Of a DNA stretch of 64,000 bases, positions 23,850-35,014 are shown piece by piece. This DNA is from Anaeramoeba flamelloides (lineage: Eukaryota; Metamonada; Anaeramoebidae). The notes below the pieces were generated by a model. The model was not told where the DNA came from and made no database searches. It was given only the letters and a program-made list of their open reading frames with translations. The first letter of the stretch is position 1. Each line of letters starts with the position of its first letter. The translations under genes and the position numbers were made by a program. The DNA is taken from assembly GCA_027625915.1 (NCBI GenBank), contig JANTQA010000063.1:5103501-5167500 (forward strand). Reading direction: 5' to 3'.

Positions 23850-25769
23850 TTTTTATTGTTGAAGAAGTGTAAATTACACTCTAGTTGCCCTTAGACTTGA
23901 ATCCCCTTTCAGAAATTTAAGCATGAAATCATATTGTACGATTATTAATTAATGAAAATAATTTCAAACTATTACAGTTTAAAATCAATTCATTAAGATT
24001 TATTTTTTATAATTTGTTATGAAAAATTAATCTATTTTTTTCATGAGAAGGACATACCCATAAAAAATGATCAATATTTTCTATTATTTCCTTTTGTTTT
24101 CATATTTTAAACATAAATGACAATATTTATTTGAGTTTTTATTTATTACAGAATAGTATCTATTTAAGTAGTTCGTAAATGTTCTGAATTATAGGATTGT
24201 CGAACTTGAAGGATAACTAAAATATTTATGAGTTTTAAATAAAGAGTTTTGATATTTTATTATTTTGAAGTATTTTTACACTTTCCATCTCTTGGAATTT
24301 AATAATTCATTATATGTATATTTGTAAATTTCTTCTTTCAATTCAATTAAATCTTTTGAATTACAATTGATTTTATTGTTTATTCGTTGATTAAATTTTA
24401 TTAATTTTTCCAAATAAGGGAGAGATAAATTTTTTAATTTTTTTTATGAATTTGAATTTTTTTTTATTCATAGAAATTATCAGATTTTCAATTTTAAATT
24501 CTGTTTTGTAAATCAGAAACAGTTTGTTTCTGTTTATTTTACATATTCCAGTAATACATGAATTAATCTACGAATTTAAGAAATTTAAAGTTTTTATATC
24601 ATAATTAAAAATTTCTAACCCATATGTTAATTGACGCAATATAAAAGATTTAAATAATCTTATTTTTGAGTTATTGTTAAGAGAATTGTTCTGTAAAATA
24701 ATTGTTTACAGCTATTAAATTTCCCTTTTGATTTTTTTAAATTATAGGCTATATGCGAAATTTTTTTAAAAATAAATATCTAAATAGTTAATTTTTTTTA
24801 AATCTTTTGAAACAACTGTTTTATCTTTATTAGGTTTTAACCCAAATTGAATAATAATTTCATATATAGAATTGAATTTTTGATTTAAATAATTTTTATT
24901 TCCTTTTATAATTAAGATTAAATCATCTGCAAAAATTTAACAATGGTTTGTTAATGATATGATTTTTAATAAAAGAAAATGAGAAATTAGAGTAAATAAA
25001 ATAGGGGACAATGGATTTCATTGGAATATACCAAGTCCTTTTCCTTGAGAATATTTTAATAAAAAATTTTATATAATTTTATTTAAAATAAATTTTTTTG
25101 TTGTTTTTCTAATTATTTTAAAATTGATTGAGTCAATATAATTTTGCTATATCAATCATTATAATATATGTTTTATCATTTTCATTTTCATTCTTAGATT
25201 TGATTTTATTATAAATATTTAAAAGAAATTTAATACCAAATTCGAGTATCATATTTTACAAAAAATCAAAATTGTGATTTATGAATAAAATCCCAACCGT
25301 GTTAGATTAGCTTGTATAGCAATTTTAGAAATAATCTTGGTAAGCTTTTATTTAGAGAAATTGATCTAGAATTTAAAGCTACCTCTTCATTTCCTTTTTT
25401 AAGAATAAATAAAATTGATCTTTTTTTAATATATTCAATATCATTATTATTAGGATTAAACAACCAATAATTAAATGTTTTCTGAATTTTAATAAGATAA
25501 TTTTAATAATTTATATTTTCAATTTGGTTTAAATCAATATTAATTGAATCTTCATCAATGATATATTTTAAGTTTTCAATTTTTTTAAAATCATTTAACT
25601 GATTTATTTTTTAAATTTTTATTAGTGTTTTTAATTTTTTGAATGGGAAAAATATATCTATTTTAAATTCGTTTAAATTTTTTATTTTTTTAATTTTTTT
25701 TTATATAATTTAAAATTTCTTTTCTTGGTTCAATTGAATTTTTTTTAATATGTCCAAAATATTCAACAA
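23850..25769 (-). mobile_element. LINE (non-LTR retrotransposon), 5'-truncated and degenerate
   Basis: Read on the minus strand, pieces of a reverse transcriptase are recognisable in order: a RSISL segment, an IIMIDIAK segment, NPLSPILFTLISH, the catalytic IFADDLILI motif near 24930, and GLKPNKDKT. A DHFLWVCPSHEKNR motif follows near 24050, typical of the region after the RT in LINE proteins. The 3' end carries the AGTGTAATTTACACT palindrome and an A-rich tail at 23850. The frame is broken several times, and the 5' part (endonuclease) is absent. Long direct repeats flank it. Confidence 0.8.
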
Positions 25770-25920
25770 AAATTTTATTGTTAATATTACTACTATTGAT
25801 ATTATTTTTATCTTTGTTCTTTGGTTCAAAAATTCTTAATCAATTTTAATTTGATAGAATTAGATCATAAAATTAACTTGAAATTGTAATATCTTTTGTT
25901 ATTTAAAAAGTTATATTCTT
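25770..25920. repeat. 151-bp direct repeat, right copy, flanking a LINE
   Basis: Partner of 23699-23849. It starts at the truncated 5' end of the LINE and stops before AGTGGGATCT. The duplication ends line up on both sides of the element. Confidence 0.75.
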
Positions 25921-25929
25921 AGTGGGATC

Positions 25930-27330
25930 TAAATAATAATACGAAAAATATCATATTTTTTTCGAAAAGGTAAATTTTGCAAAAAGAGTTAAAATATTAT
26001 TTTTATTAAAATATTTTACATCAAATAAACTTTTCCTTTATGTTTTTTTTTTAGAAATAAAATTCAAAATAAATTTCTTCAATAATCAGTTTCTACAAAA
26101 ACATGGCAAAATTTTTAAAATATATTATTGGTGAAATTTTTTAAATAAAAATTTTGTATATGCCAAGTGTAAAACAATTATGATCGACCAAGAAACCTAG
26201 AAATGAAAATTTTTTTAGTTGGATCAATTTTTTTTTTCTATTTTTTATAACAAAGAATAACTGTCAAATTCATTTTTATTTATTGTATAATAAAAAGTTG
26301 TAATGCTATTTATAGCCATTTGGATCATTATTATACAATAATAAGTCTTTGTTGAAAGGAATATTAATTTAAAGCTTTTTTTTTCTTTTTTGAGACTATT
26401 ATTTTGGTTAAACAAAAAATTGATTTATTTTACATCTTGAAAAAATATTTGCATTGTTTTGAGATAGATAGTTATAATTATTAAGGCTTGCCAAGTAATT
26501 TACAATTTTACAAAGAAAATTTGTTTTAGTTATAAGATGAATTTTGATTTTTCAAAATAAAAGTTTTATGTAAATATTTGGGAATTAGTTAATTTTATCC
26601 TCAAAATTTAAAATGATTTTTTTTCTAAAAATGATTGAAATTGTAAGAATGATTATGACTAAATACGATCAAATAATTTTTTAAAAAAATTTTTCAAAAT
26701 TGACAAGTTTTTTTTTAACTTATTTTTTGGAATTTATTGAAAAACAGAGAAAAAATTTTTTCTAAACTTTAAAAAATAATTTTTTTTTGTAATTTTATTT
26801 TCATTTTTTGAAAAACCGAGAAAATAATTTTTTTCAAATTATTAAATCATAAATATTTTTTTTCTCCATAAAGTTAAATTTCATTGAGAACATTTTGTAA
26901 AAATTTAATCAAATTTTCATTAATTTAATCACCTACACTTTAATTATTTTTTTTTTCTGAGATTAGAATTGAAAAATACATAATTAAAAATATAAAAAAC
27001 ATCATATTTTTTCATTTTGTAATCAAGAATTTTCATTATTAAAAGTAAAAATAGTGCTTTAACATTTTTGAGAACTAACTTAATTGTTCATAAAAATAAT
27101 TGGTAGTATTTTTTATTTTAAATAGGAAAAATGTAAATTTAAGATTTGAAAAATTTTACTAAAATTAATAAATTGTTTTTATGAGGTTAACTCGTCCTTT
27201 TAATAAGTGAAAACACAGATTACAAAAAAAAAATAATCTAGAAACATCTCGACAAATTTCCTTTAATTTTTGGAAAAATAATACCCCGAAAAGAGATATT
27301 TTTGCTTCCTGTAAATTCATTGGTACTTAT
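25930..27330 (+). repeat. Dispersed repeat family D, copy 2
   Basis: It shares, in order, the blocks ACATGGCAAAATTT, ATATTATTGGTGAAATT, GATCATTATTATACAATAA, CAAATAATTTTTTAAAAAAATT and AACACAGATTACAAAAAAAAA with 61370-62640, and weaker matches with 9700-11500. No ORF. Confidence 0.6.
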
Positions 27331-28633
27331 CATTGTCTAGTTTAATTCTTTATAATATAACAAATTAATTTCTATATATACAATGTTCTTTTCAAAATAA
27401 ATTTTCATTTTCTTGAACCAAATTCATTTTTTCAATATTTTATGAATTTTTCTAGTTAATAAATTTATTGAACAATATTTTTTTTTTTTTTTCCTTTTAG
27501 AATTTTCTATCTTTCTATTATTTTTTTATAAAAACAAGTTGAAAAAAAAGTTATTGAGAACCCAAATTAACTTTCAGAAAATTGATTCTATGTGATATAT
27601 TTTAAAATGAAGATCTCTACAATTTAAAAATCTAATTGTAACTTTTTTTCTTTTGTGGAAACATGAGGAAAATTCCAAGCGAGACATATCATTTTTATGG
27701 TATAAACATTGTATTTTATTTTATTATTTTTGGCAATTTATAGTTTGTTTGGGTCTTTTTCTTCTTAATACTATTAAAGTTAAATGAAGTTTATTATTTC
27801 TTATTAATGGTAAATTGGGCGATTCTTAAAAATAAAGTGAATTATCATTTTTGGAATGAATATTTGTGTGAAATTGAGTTTATTTTAGAATAAATTCAAA
27901 TATCCAATATTCTAATCAAAACAAATATGAAAGTAAAAAAAAATCAAAACAAAAATAACCCAAGTGAAGTATAAAAGGGGTAGTATTTTACGTTTTATAT
28001 CGCTTATAATGATCACTTTTATGGTATCTTCAAGTAAATTTTCTGTCTCTTCAATTAAAATCTATTTTAAAATAAAAGAATTTTATAATTACACCAGAAA
28101 CACCACAACTGTCATCTCTTTTTCACTATCTTTTCTTTTTTTTATTCTTTCATATATATATATATATATGTATGTATGTATGTACACTTATAAATTTCAG
28201 CATCCAAGAGACATTTTTAGAGATCACAAAGGTATAATTTCCAATAAAAGTATCCTTTATCTGTGTTAAAACCTGTTATTATTCATATGGATCAACATCT
28301 TTAAAATTTTGATTTTGATTTGAATCAAAAATTTATCACCACTTCTTTTAAGTTTAAGAATATTTATTATGTATTTTCCCTTTTTAAAAAAAACAAGATT
28401 AAATCTCTGATAAGAAAATACAATTAAATCTAATCAATCAATTTTTTTTATTTTTTTATTTTCCGGAAAGTTGATAAAAAATAATTATAAAATAAATATT
28501 AATTAAAATATTATATTTCTTGAGGTTGACATTTTAAAAAAATTTAATCAAAATAAAAGTTCGTCCCTGAAAAGATTTTAAAAAGAGAAAATATTCTGGA
28601 AAACAATTGTCAAATCGATTTTAATTGTAAAAA
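27331..28633. other. Non-coding stretch
   Basis: A segment near 27780-27900 resembles the left part of repeat family E. A TATA and ATGT microsatellite lies at 28145-28185. The open frame 27964-28269 starts without ATG and is mostly hydrophobic and microsatellite-derived, so it is not called. Confidence 0.4.
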
Positions 28634-28861
28634 ATGGTAGTGAAAAGGGAAATTTTTTCACGTATTTTTAACTTATTTATTACTGATCAAGACAGATATA
28701 CAGAAATTAAAATTGCTCAAACTAAATTCATGCATATTGCTAAACTCTTAAATCCCAATTTCACAGAGAATGGAAAAATAATATCAATATCAAAAAATCC
28801 AAAGTGTCTTTTTGGGAAAGTTTTACAATTCAAATTTGGTAAACTGAAGATCCTAAACTGA
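28634..28861 (+). CDS. Small ORF, unrecognised (75 residues)
   Basis: It starts MVVKREIFSRIFNLFI and has a fairly balanced composition (TDQDRYTEIKIAQTKFMHIA) compared with surrounding noise. No domain recognised and no splice partner found. It could be a real small gene, a remnant, or chance. Confidence 0.25.
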   Translation: MVVKREIFSRIFNLFITDQDRYTEIKIAQTKFMHIAKLLNPNFTENGKIISISKNPKCLFGKVLQFKFGKLKILN

Positions 28862-29454
28862 TGTTTTAGTGTGTTATTCTAAATTCGATTTTAATTTTAA
28901 TAATCAGTCTAATTTTAAGACTTTAAATATCGTTTTTACAATTCAGAACAAAAAAAAATAAATAATAGAAAATTTAAACCTTTACTACTTGTTAAAAATT
29001 AAAACCAACTGGACCGATTTTTTCTCTTTATCATTCTTTTTCAACTTGGAAAATTGGTAATGTCCTACTTTATTTTTTCAAAAGTGCTGAGTCTTTTGGA
29101 AAGAATTAGAACCAATTTCAGTTCGCTCAAAAAGTAAACTAATTCAACTTTTTTTCTTTTTGTGTTAAAACAAATAATAATTCCAAAATTTGTTAAATAT
29201 TAGTCAAGTCTAAAATTAAAAAGGAAATTAACTTTTTGGGTGTTTTTGGGCTTTTCAGAGCCAAAAAAATTGGTTTGGTGAGATAAATTCATTTTTCAAA
29301 ACTTGTAAAAAAGCAATAAAATAATTAACTTTACTGAAAAAGTATATTGTGTTTTTTCAAGTCCCCTCACTTTTTTTTGTTCCCTCAAGTGGAGAATAAA
29401 AGGAAAAGAAATAAATTTGTAATTATTTTCATTTTTTTCAGAATTTCTTGTTAA

Positions 29455-31476
29455 ATGAGTCTAAGTTATTTGGACGAACAAAGAAACAGAAAGCCCATTT
29501 TAAGAAATAGTGAAAACAGTTTTGCAATCCTCATAGAATCACAAAAAAACCATAAACAACCACAACAAAAAATCTCTTTTGAAAAAAAGAGAATACAAAA
29601 AGATCTCTTCTTACAAGATAGCACCCAACATATAGAGAAGATTCAAAAAATGGAACAAACCAACCAAGGTTTTTTAAGAACGGTTAATAATTCTGGATCG
29701 TTCGAAAAAGGAATTAATCAAAAGCATGAAAAAAAACAAAAGAGCAATCAAAACAAAAACAAAATTCTTTCTGAAAATAAACTACTTGAAAGAGAGCAAG
29801 AGCAAAATGAAAATTTCGAAAAAAAGAACGAAAATGAGATTGAAAATTTATTAAACAGTATCAAAAATAGCATTAAATCAAAAGAAGAGGTTTCCAAAAA
29901 TAATACGCCAAGTAGAAATAATAATAACCACCCATTTCTAAATCTTACAGGTTCTGGAAATGAAAAGCAAAACGAAAATGAAAAGAAATCAAAATTATAT
30001 TATAGTGACAATGAAAATAACACCCACGAGAATAGCAATAACTGCAAGTTAAATGGTATTAGTGGGTATGATTTCAAACCCAGTCAGGCGACTGTTGATA
30101 CTTTTTCAAATCTGGAAACTAAAAATAAACAAACAGATCCATTATCAAGTCTTGTAGGTAGCAATTTTAAATCTTCTAATGAAGAATATTCTGGCGAAGA
30201 AACCTTTAAATTGAATTGCTCTGTCTTAAAAAATGAAGAGAGTGGTATGAATAGTCTGATTACTGATCTGAGCTCCAGCTTTGATTCAAGCTCTGATTCA
30301 AATAATGATAATAATTATGATTTTGATCACATCCTGGCTAGGAAACAAACACATAAGCACATAATTGATAAAATCATCACAAAGACATCAATTTATGATT
30401 TTGTCGGCAATGAGGATCTTCAAAATTCAGAAAAAGTCGAGGACAACGAGAACACAACAAGTCCCAAAAATGGTAATGATGATCAGATCGGCATTTGCCA
30501 AAATAAGATTCTGAATTCACAAGATTTTGTTCAATGTTATCAAAATGAAGATGCTGTGAAAAAAGTCAACCAAGATCTTTGTCAGGGGCTAAAATATTGT
30601 GAAAACAACGGTATTTGCCAGAACGAACCTGTAGAGATCGCAAGATTCTTTTTTTCAAACCCTGACATCAACCCTAAACGGATTGGTGAATATCTCTCTC
30701 AAGAGACTTCCCATGCCAATCAAACGCTAACACATTTTGCATCATTTTTTGATTTTCGATTCAAATTACTTTCAAGAGCATTGCGAATCTTCTGGGAGCG
30801 CGTCACAATTCCGATCGAGAAGTCTCTTATTGAAAAATGCTTTCATGCATTCAGCAAAAGCTATTATTTACAAAACCAAAAAACATACCCAAGCGCAGAA
30901 GTTATCTCACAAATCTCTTTCAAGCTATCTTTGCTTGAAAGCCAAAACGGGAACTCCTTCCTTGCAGGTGAAGACCAATTTATTAAAGGCATTCAAGCCA
31001 TTTACCCATATGTTGAATTACCAAACGAGCTGATCAAAAGTTGTTATCGAGATGCCTATGACAATAAAATTGACTTTTGTCAGATCCACTTCAAGTCCTT
31101 TCTCAGAAAACAAGGTGGCAAAATTAAAACATGGAAAAAAAGATGGTTTGTACTGACAAAAAATTGCCTACTTTATTATAAAAAAGCAAATAACCAATAC
31201 CCCCTTGGAATGATCCCCCTTGCTAATGTGAAAGTGGAAAGAGTAAACAATTTTAACAATAAGAAAAATAATAAGAAAAAATCATTTCTTTTCCAATTAA
31301 CAAACAACTCAGAAAATGAAAAATTTGGTTTGAAGAAAAAGGGGAAAAAGAAACGAAAGGCAAAGACTGGCAATCATAGAATTTTTTTAATTTCTGCACC
31401 TTCGGCAATTTTATTAAAAAAATGGTTAAAAAAATTAAATCAAATAACCACTATTCACCAGTGCTTCCAAAATTAA
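29455..31476 (+). CDS. Cytohesin-like ARF guanine-nucleotide exchange factor (Sec7-PH)
   Basis: A 673-residue single-exon protein expected to activate ARF GTPases on membranes. Residues 1-390 are disordered and Asn/Ser/Glu-rich. The Sec7 domain spans about 393-540 (VEIARFFFSNPDINPKRIGEYL aligns with the usual EIA-F-IG-YL start). The catalytic glutamate appears kept as Glu-455 in TIPIEKSL, where the usual motif is LPGE; Gly is replaced by Ile. The hydrophobic-groove motif (normally LNTSLHN) is poorly kept (LSLLESQNG). A PH domain follows at about 543-660: a GGKIKTWKKRWFVL phosphoinositide-binding loop, PLGMIPL, and a cytohesin-like GNHRIFLISAPS before the final helix. Low-complexity NNKKNNKKK and Lys-rich loops are inserted in the PH domain. 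The Sec7-PH order matches cytohesins. Activity is likely but the altered groove leaves doubt. Confidence 0.88.
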   Translation: MSLSYLDEQRNRKPILRNSENSFAILIESQKNHKQPQQKISFEKKRIQKDLFLQDSTQHIEKIQKMEQTNQGFLRTVNNSGSFEKGINQKHEKKQKSNQNKNKILSENKLLEREQEQNENFEKKNENEIENLLNSIKNSIKSKEEVSKNNTPSRNNNNHPFLNLTGSGNEKQNENEKKSKLYYSDNENNTHENSNNCKLNGISGYDFKPSQATVDTFSNLETKNKQTDPLSSLVGSNFKSSNEEYSGEETFKLNCSVLKNEESGMNSLITDLSSSFDSSSDSNNDNNYDFDHILARKQTHKHIIDKIITKTSIYDFVGNEDLQNSEKVEDNENTTSPKNGNDDQIGICQNKILNSQDFVQCYQNEDAVKKVNQDLCQGLKYCENNGICQNEPVEIARFFFSNPDINPKRIGEYLSQETSHANQTLTHFASFFDFRFKLLSRALRIFWERVTIPIEKSLIEKCFHAFSKSYYLQNQKTYPSAEVISQISFKLSLLESQNGNSFLAGEDQFIKGIQAIYPYVELPNELIKSCYRDAYDNKIDFCQIHFKSFLRKQGGKIKTWKKRWFVLTKNCLLYYKKANNQYPLGMIPLANVKVERVNNFNNKKNNKKKSFLFQLTNNSENEKFGLKKKGKKKRKAKTGNHRIFLISAPSAILLKKWLKKLNQITTIHQCFQN

Positions 31477-31654
31477 TTTTGTCTTCTAATCCAATTTAAG
31501 ATAATTATTTGAAGAGAATTCATTTTAATTATATTAAATTATTGAAATAAAATAATGTAAATTCCGATAGAAATAAATATAAATCTTTGAGTTTATTGTT
31601 TCAAGATTTTTTTAGTTTTTTATTTTCCTTTTTATTTTTTATCATAAAATCCCG

Positions 31655-31874
31655 AGTATCAATATAAAAGCAAAAAATGTCCATTTTTTTTTGTCATTTT
31701 TTTTCAAACTACTTTTTCAAAAACCTCATGCACAAAAGATTACCTGAAATATAACAATGATTACTATTCAAACCTAGCCAAATACTTGGTTCAAAACTAT
31801 AACTTGAGGATATTCAAAAAAAATTAAAATCAATGACAAAAAAAATGGCCATTTTTTGCTTTTAGACGGGTAGT
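31655..31874. mobile_element. Short MITE (about 220 bp) with TIRs
   Basis: The left arm contains TAAAAGCAAAAAATGTCCAT and the right arm is its inverse ATGGCCATTTTTTGCTTTTA, with further similarity towards the tips. No second copy was spotted. Confidence 0.55.
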
Positions 31875-31959
31875 ATGGCTTTAATTTTTAATTGTTATTG
31901 ATTATATCGAGTAGATTTTGGGGGAATTTATTTTAGAATTACTTATGAAGATATTATTG

Positions 31960-32640
31960 GAGTTTCAGCTAAATTGTGTTATTTTATGAGTGAATTTTAA
32001 AATGTATGTAATATAAATCAATATAAACTATTTTTCATCATTTTTGACTCACTTTATAATGTGATTGGGGGTTATCTTGAAGGGTTAATCATTATTCTTA
32101 TGTAATAATATATTTTGAAATTTTTGGATCCGAATCATTTTTTCTAATTTTAGAAATTGAGTTTTACTTTTTTCAATTTTTGTTTTAGATTTTCAAATTT
32201 CCTTTTTTTTTTGTTTGTGTTTTTTTTTTTTTTTTTTTTTTTTGATACTTTTTTTTTTACAATAAATCATGTGAAAAAAAAAAGAGATCTTCCAAAAGAC
32301 AAATAATCACTAAAAAAATTGAGACTATGAAATGTCTTTGAAAACATATTTTATTATTGGTAAAAAATTTTCTTGTTAAACTTTTTTTCAGTGAAAGTTC
32401 AGTAATGAAATAACAGTAATGCTTATTTCAAAAATTATTACTCTCTTTTTTTCGTTTTTGGTTTTATTTTTTTTTAATTTTTGTAATATCAGGTTTTTAT
32501 AAATTTACAATGATTTAAAAGTTTATTATCAATTATATTAATTTATTTGTTGTTCTTGAATATTAAAGGATATATATATATATATATTACACTTTATTAT
32601 TTCCTGTTAGTTACAATTTTTGAAATAAGGTTTGTTATTT
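31960..32640 (+). repeat. Dispersed repeat family E, copy 2
   Basis: Parallel to 56110-56760 and inverse to 590-1200 and 63430-64000. Shared blocks are TTGACTCACTTTATAATGTG, TTTTTGGATCCGAATCATTTT, ATCATGTGAAAAAAAA with AGATCTTC, and CTTTTTTTCAGTGAA. It has a pyrimidine-rich core including a long T run (about 32221-32243). Confidence 0.6.
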
Positions 32641-32814
32641 TAGATATATTTCCATTTGTTGTTATTTATGAATAATTTCTCTTGATAGCATTACTAATAA
32701 CCTTATAGGAAGAATTTTTTTTTTTTTAATTGTAGAGTGTTTGAGGAATTTTTGATGAAAAATCAAGATTTTTTTTTTTTAGGTAAAATAAGTGGCCATA
32801 TTTTTTCATTCCTT

Positions 32815-33075
32815 TAATTTCCATGTTAAGTTTTCTTGAGTTATTTGTTTATATAGAAAATCAATAGATTTTCGTTAGGTTTTTTTTACTTTTTGAAATA
32901 AACCGAAAATTTATTAAAATTTTCTGTTTATTTCAAAAAGTAAAAAAAACCTAGAACACTTCACAAATAAAACAGAAAGCCTCAAGAAAAGCTATTATCG
33001 GTTTTCCAGAATTCAAAAAAAAACTAGAAAAATCAAAGACTTTACTCAATTTTATTGAATTCTGAAAATAAACTA
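32815..33075. repeat. Hairpin-cassette cluster 2
   Basis: Consecutive palindromic cassettes. One has TTTTTTACTTTTTGAAATAA facing TTATTTCAAAAAGTAAAAAA around AAATTTATTAAAATTTT; a neighbouring one reads ACTAGAAAAATCAAAGACTTTACTCAATTTTATTGAATTC-type inverse pairs. Junctions carry the usual AAAACCTAGAACACTTC sequence. Confidence 0.6.
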
Positions 33076-33172
33076 ACAACAATGAACAAGTTTTAAATTT
33101 GTTCATGTGAATTTTTTTTTTTTTTTATTAAAATTTTTTAATTATTTTCAATTCTTTGTGTTTATTTTGATA

Positions 33173-33368
33173 CAGTCAGTTTCACTTTTAAGACACAAAA
33201 ATCAAGGAAATTTAAGGCACAAAAAAATCTCAAATTAAGGCACCAAATTTGGAATTTTTCTTTTTACAATTTATTTTTACTAGAATTTGAATTTTGTGCT
33301 TTATTTTGAGATTTTTTTTGTGCCTTAAATTTCGTTAAAAGTTTGTGCCTTAAAAGTGAAACTGACTG
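33173..33368. mobile_element. Tc1-like MITE, copy 1 (about 196 bp)
   Basis: It begins CAGTCAGTTTCACTTTTAAG and ends with the inverse (CTTAAAAGTGAAACTGACTG), flanked by TA on both sides. Arms of about 80 bp enclose a short AT-rich loop. CAGT tips and a TA target duplication are hallmarks of Tc1/mariner elements. Other copies: 45868-46064, 53532-53725, 55003-55197, 57119-57317. Confidence 0.85.
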
Positions 33369-33370
33369 TA

Positions 33371-35000
33371 AATATTTTCTTCAATTATTCCTATCTCTAA
33401 GGAAATAAATTTTTCTATTTTTCAAAACCATTCCGAATGATTTTATTTTAGATAATTAATTTGATTTTAAAGTTTTATCAATATTTATGTTCATTCCGAA
33501 TTCTTGTCTAAGTTTATGAAAAATTATTAACTTTTTATCAAAAATTATTTAATTTCAATTCTTTTAACTAACAATGTATTGAAAAAACTGTTATTCAATT
33601 TTAAACATTTTTTGACTATTGATTTTAATTATTGGACAATTTTAACAATATTTATTATGTTTATTTTATAAATTTTTATTATTTGTATTATTGTTTTAAA
33701 TATCAAAATTTATAACAAGTTATATAATATTTTTTATCTTATATTTAAACAGGATATATAACATTTTATTAATTTTGATAATACCTTTTTATAAAAAAAA
33801 AAAGTCATTAATTTGTTAAAATTTTTATAGTACATATTATAACTGTTTTTATTAATATTTCAATAAGTTTCTTTCAAATTTTATAACACTTTCAACGATT
33901 AAAAAATAAATATAACATACTTATCAGATGTTCTACAAATAATTTTTTTATTGAAACGACCTTGATTAAAAATTTGTGTTTTATTTTTCCTCGATTTGGA
34001 ATTAACTTGCAATTTTTATAATGAAAAGAATATTTGGGTGAATTTCTTTTTTTAAAAGTATGATCATTAAAGTAAGGAAAGTTTTTTTTAACCTCAAAAT
34101 GTTATTCTGCAATTTTCAATTTTTAATATTTCTTCATTCAGTAATATTTACTCTCATCTTTGAAATGTTTCAAAACTAAAGCAATATTTAAAGGGGTCTT
34201 GCCATAGTTGTTGTTGGATGTGAGTTTTGTATATCATTTTTATTGTCTCTCTATGAAAATTTCGTTTTCTTTTGGATTTTTTTTATTTGTCAAAAATGAC
34301 TTGTGATTTTTAAAAAAGTTTTTAATTTCAGACAAATAAATTTAAAAATTGAATTTTAGCTAAATAAATACTCAAAATGAATTCTACTGAGACGAAATTG
34401 ACCTAATATTTAAAAAAGAATTATTTCAGATATCTAAGAATACAAATTATTGGATGTTTTTTGAGATTGGCAAATGGGATTATTTTTTACAATAAACACC
34501 CTTTAATTAATATTTTGAAGAACTGATATTCCTTGAATTTTTATTCTGATAAATTCTAAGTATTACTTGGGATAATAAAATCAAATATACAATTTTATCA
34601 AAATTGGTTCATTATTAAAGAATTTCCAAAAAAATCGAGGTCTGTCCATTATGGAAGATATTATTACAATTAATGTCATTCTTTCCCCAAAAGTTTATCT
34701 TATCAATTTACTTTTAAAACGAATTAAAAAGAGAATATAGTCTATAAAGAAAAAAAAAATAAGTTAATTTTTTTAGAAATAACTTATTCAATAAACATTA
34801 AAAATGAAAATTATTTAACAAGCCAAATAAAAAAGTTTTATTGGTTTTATAAAAAAAAAAAAAAAAGAAAGAAAGAAAGAATAGAAACGAAATCCAAATA
34901 TTTAATAACGTTTTATAATTTTATCCAATTGACTCTTATTTTTTTTATAAAAAAAAAAAGAGAGAGAAAAATTGTAAGTGACTCAAAATTTTTAATCCAT
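33371..35000. other. AT-rich region downstream of proteasome gene
   Basis: No gene and no clear repeat. Simple-sequence patches such as GAAAGAAAGAAAG near 34867 are present. It lies beyond the last exon of the Rpt2 gene and holds its 3' UTR on the minus strand. Confidence 0.4.
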
Positions 35001-35014
35001 TTATAAGTATAAGC
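35001..35014 (-). other. PSMC1: 14-nt terminal exon of PSMC1 encoding the HbYX tail
   Basis: Exon 4 would read on to PEG-stop through a GTTAGT donor at 35151. Splicing to the AG after TTAATTATAG (acceptor ending at 35015) adds two bases that complete a Gly codon, then TTA TAC TTA TAA, giving Leu-Tyr-Leu-stop. This matches the conserved end of Rpt2. Confidence 0.85.

Noticed and set aside
23699-25920. Reading the 151-bp direct repeats as LTRs
   Set aside because: The RT fragments are followed by a DHFLW-type tail and an A-rich end typical of LINEs; related tails elsewhere lack the repeat, and no other LTR-element part is visible.
27964-28269. 101-codon hydrophobic open frame with a TATAAAAG just inside its start
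   Set aside because: Begins at GTG, runs through a TA/ATGT microsatellite; the TATA-like match alone is not evidence of a promoter in AT-rich DNA.
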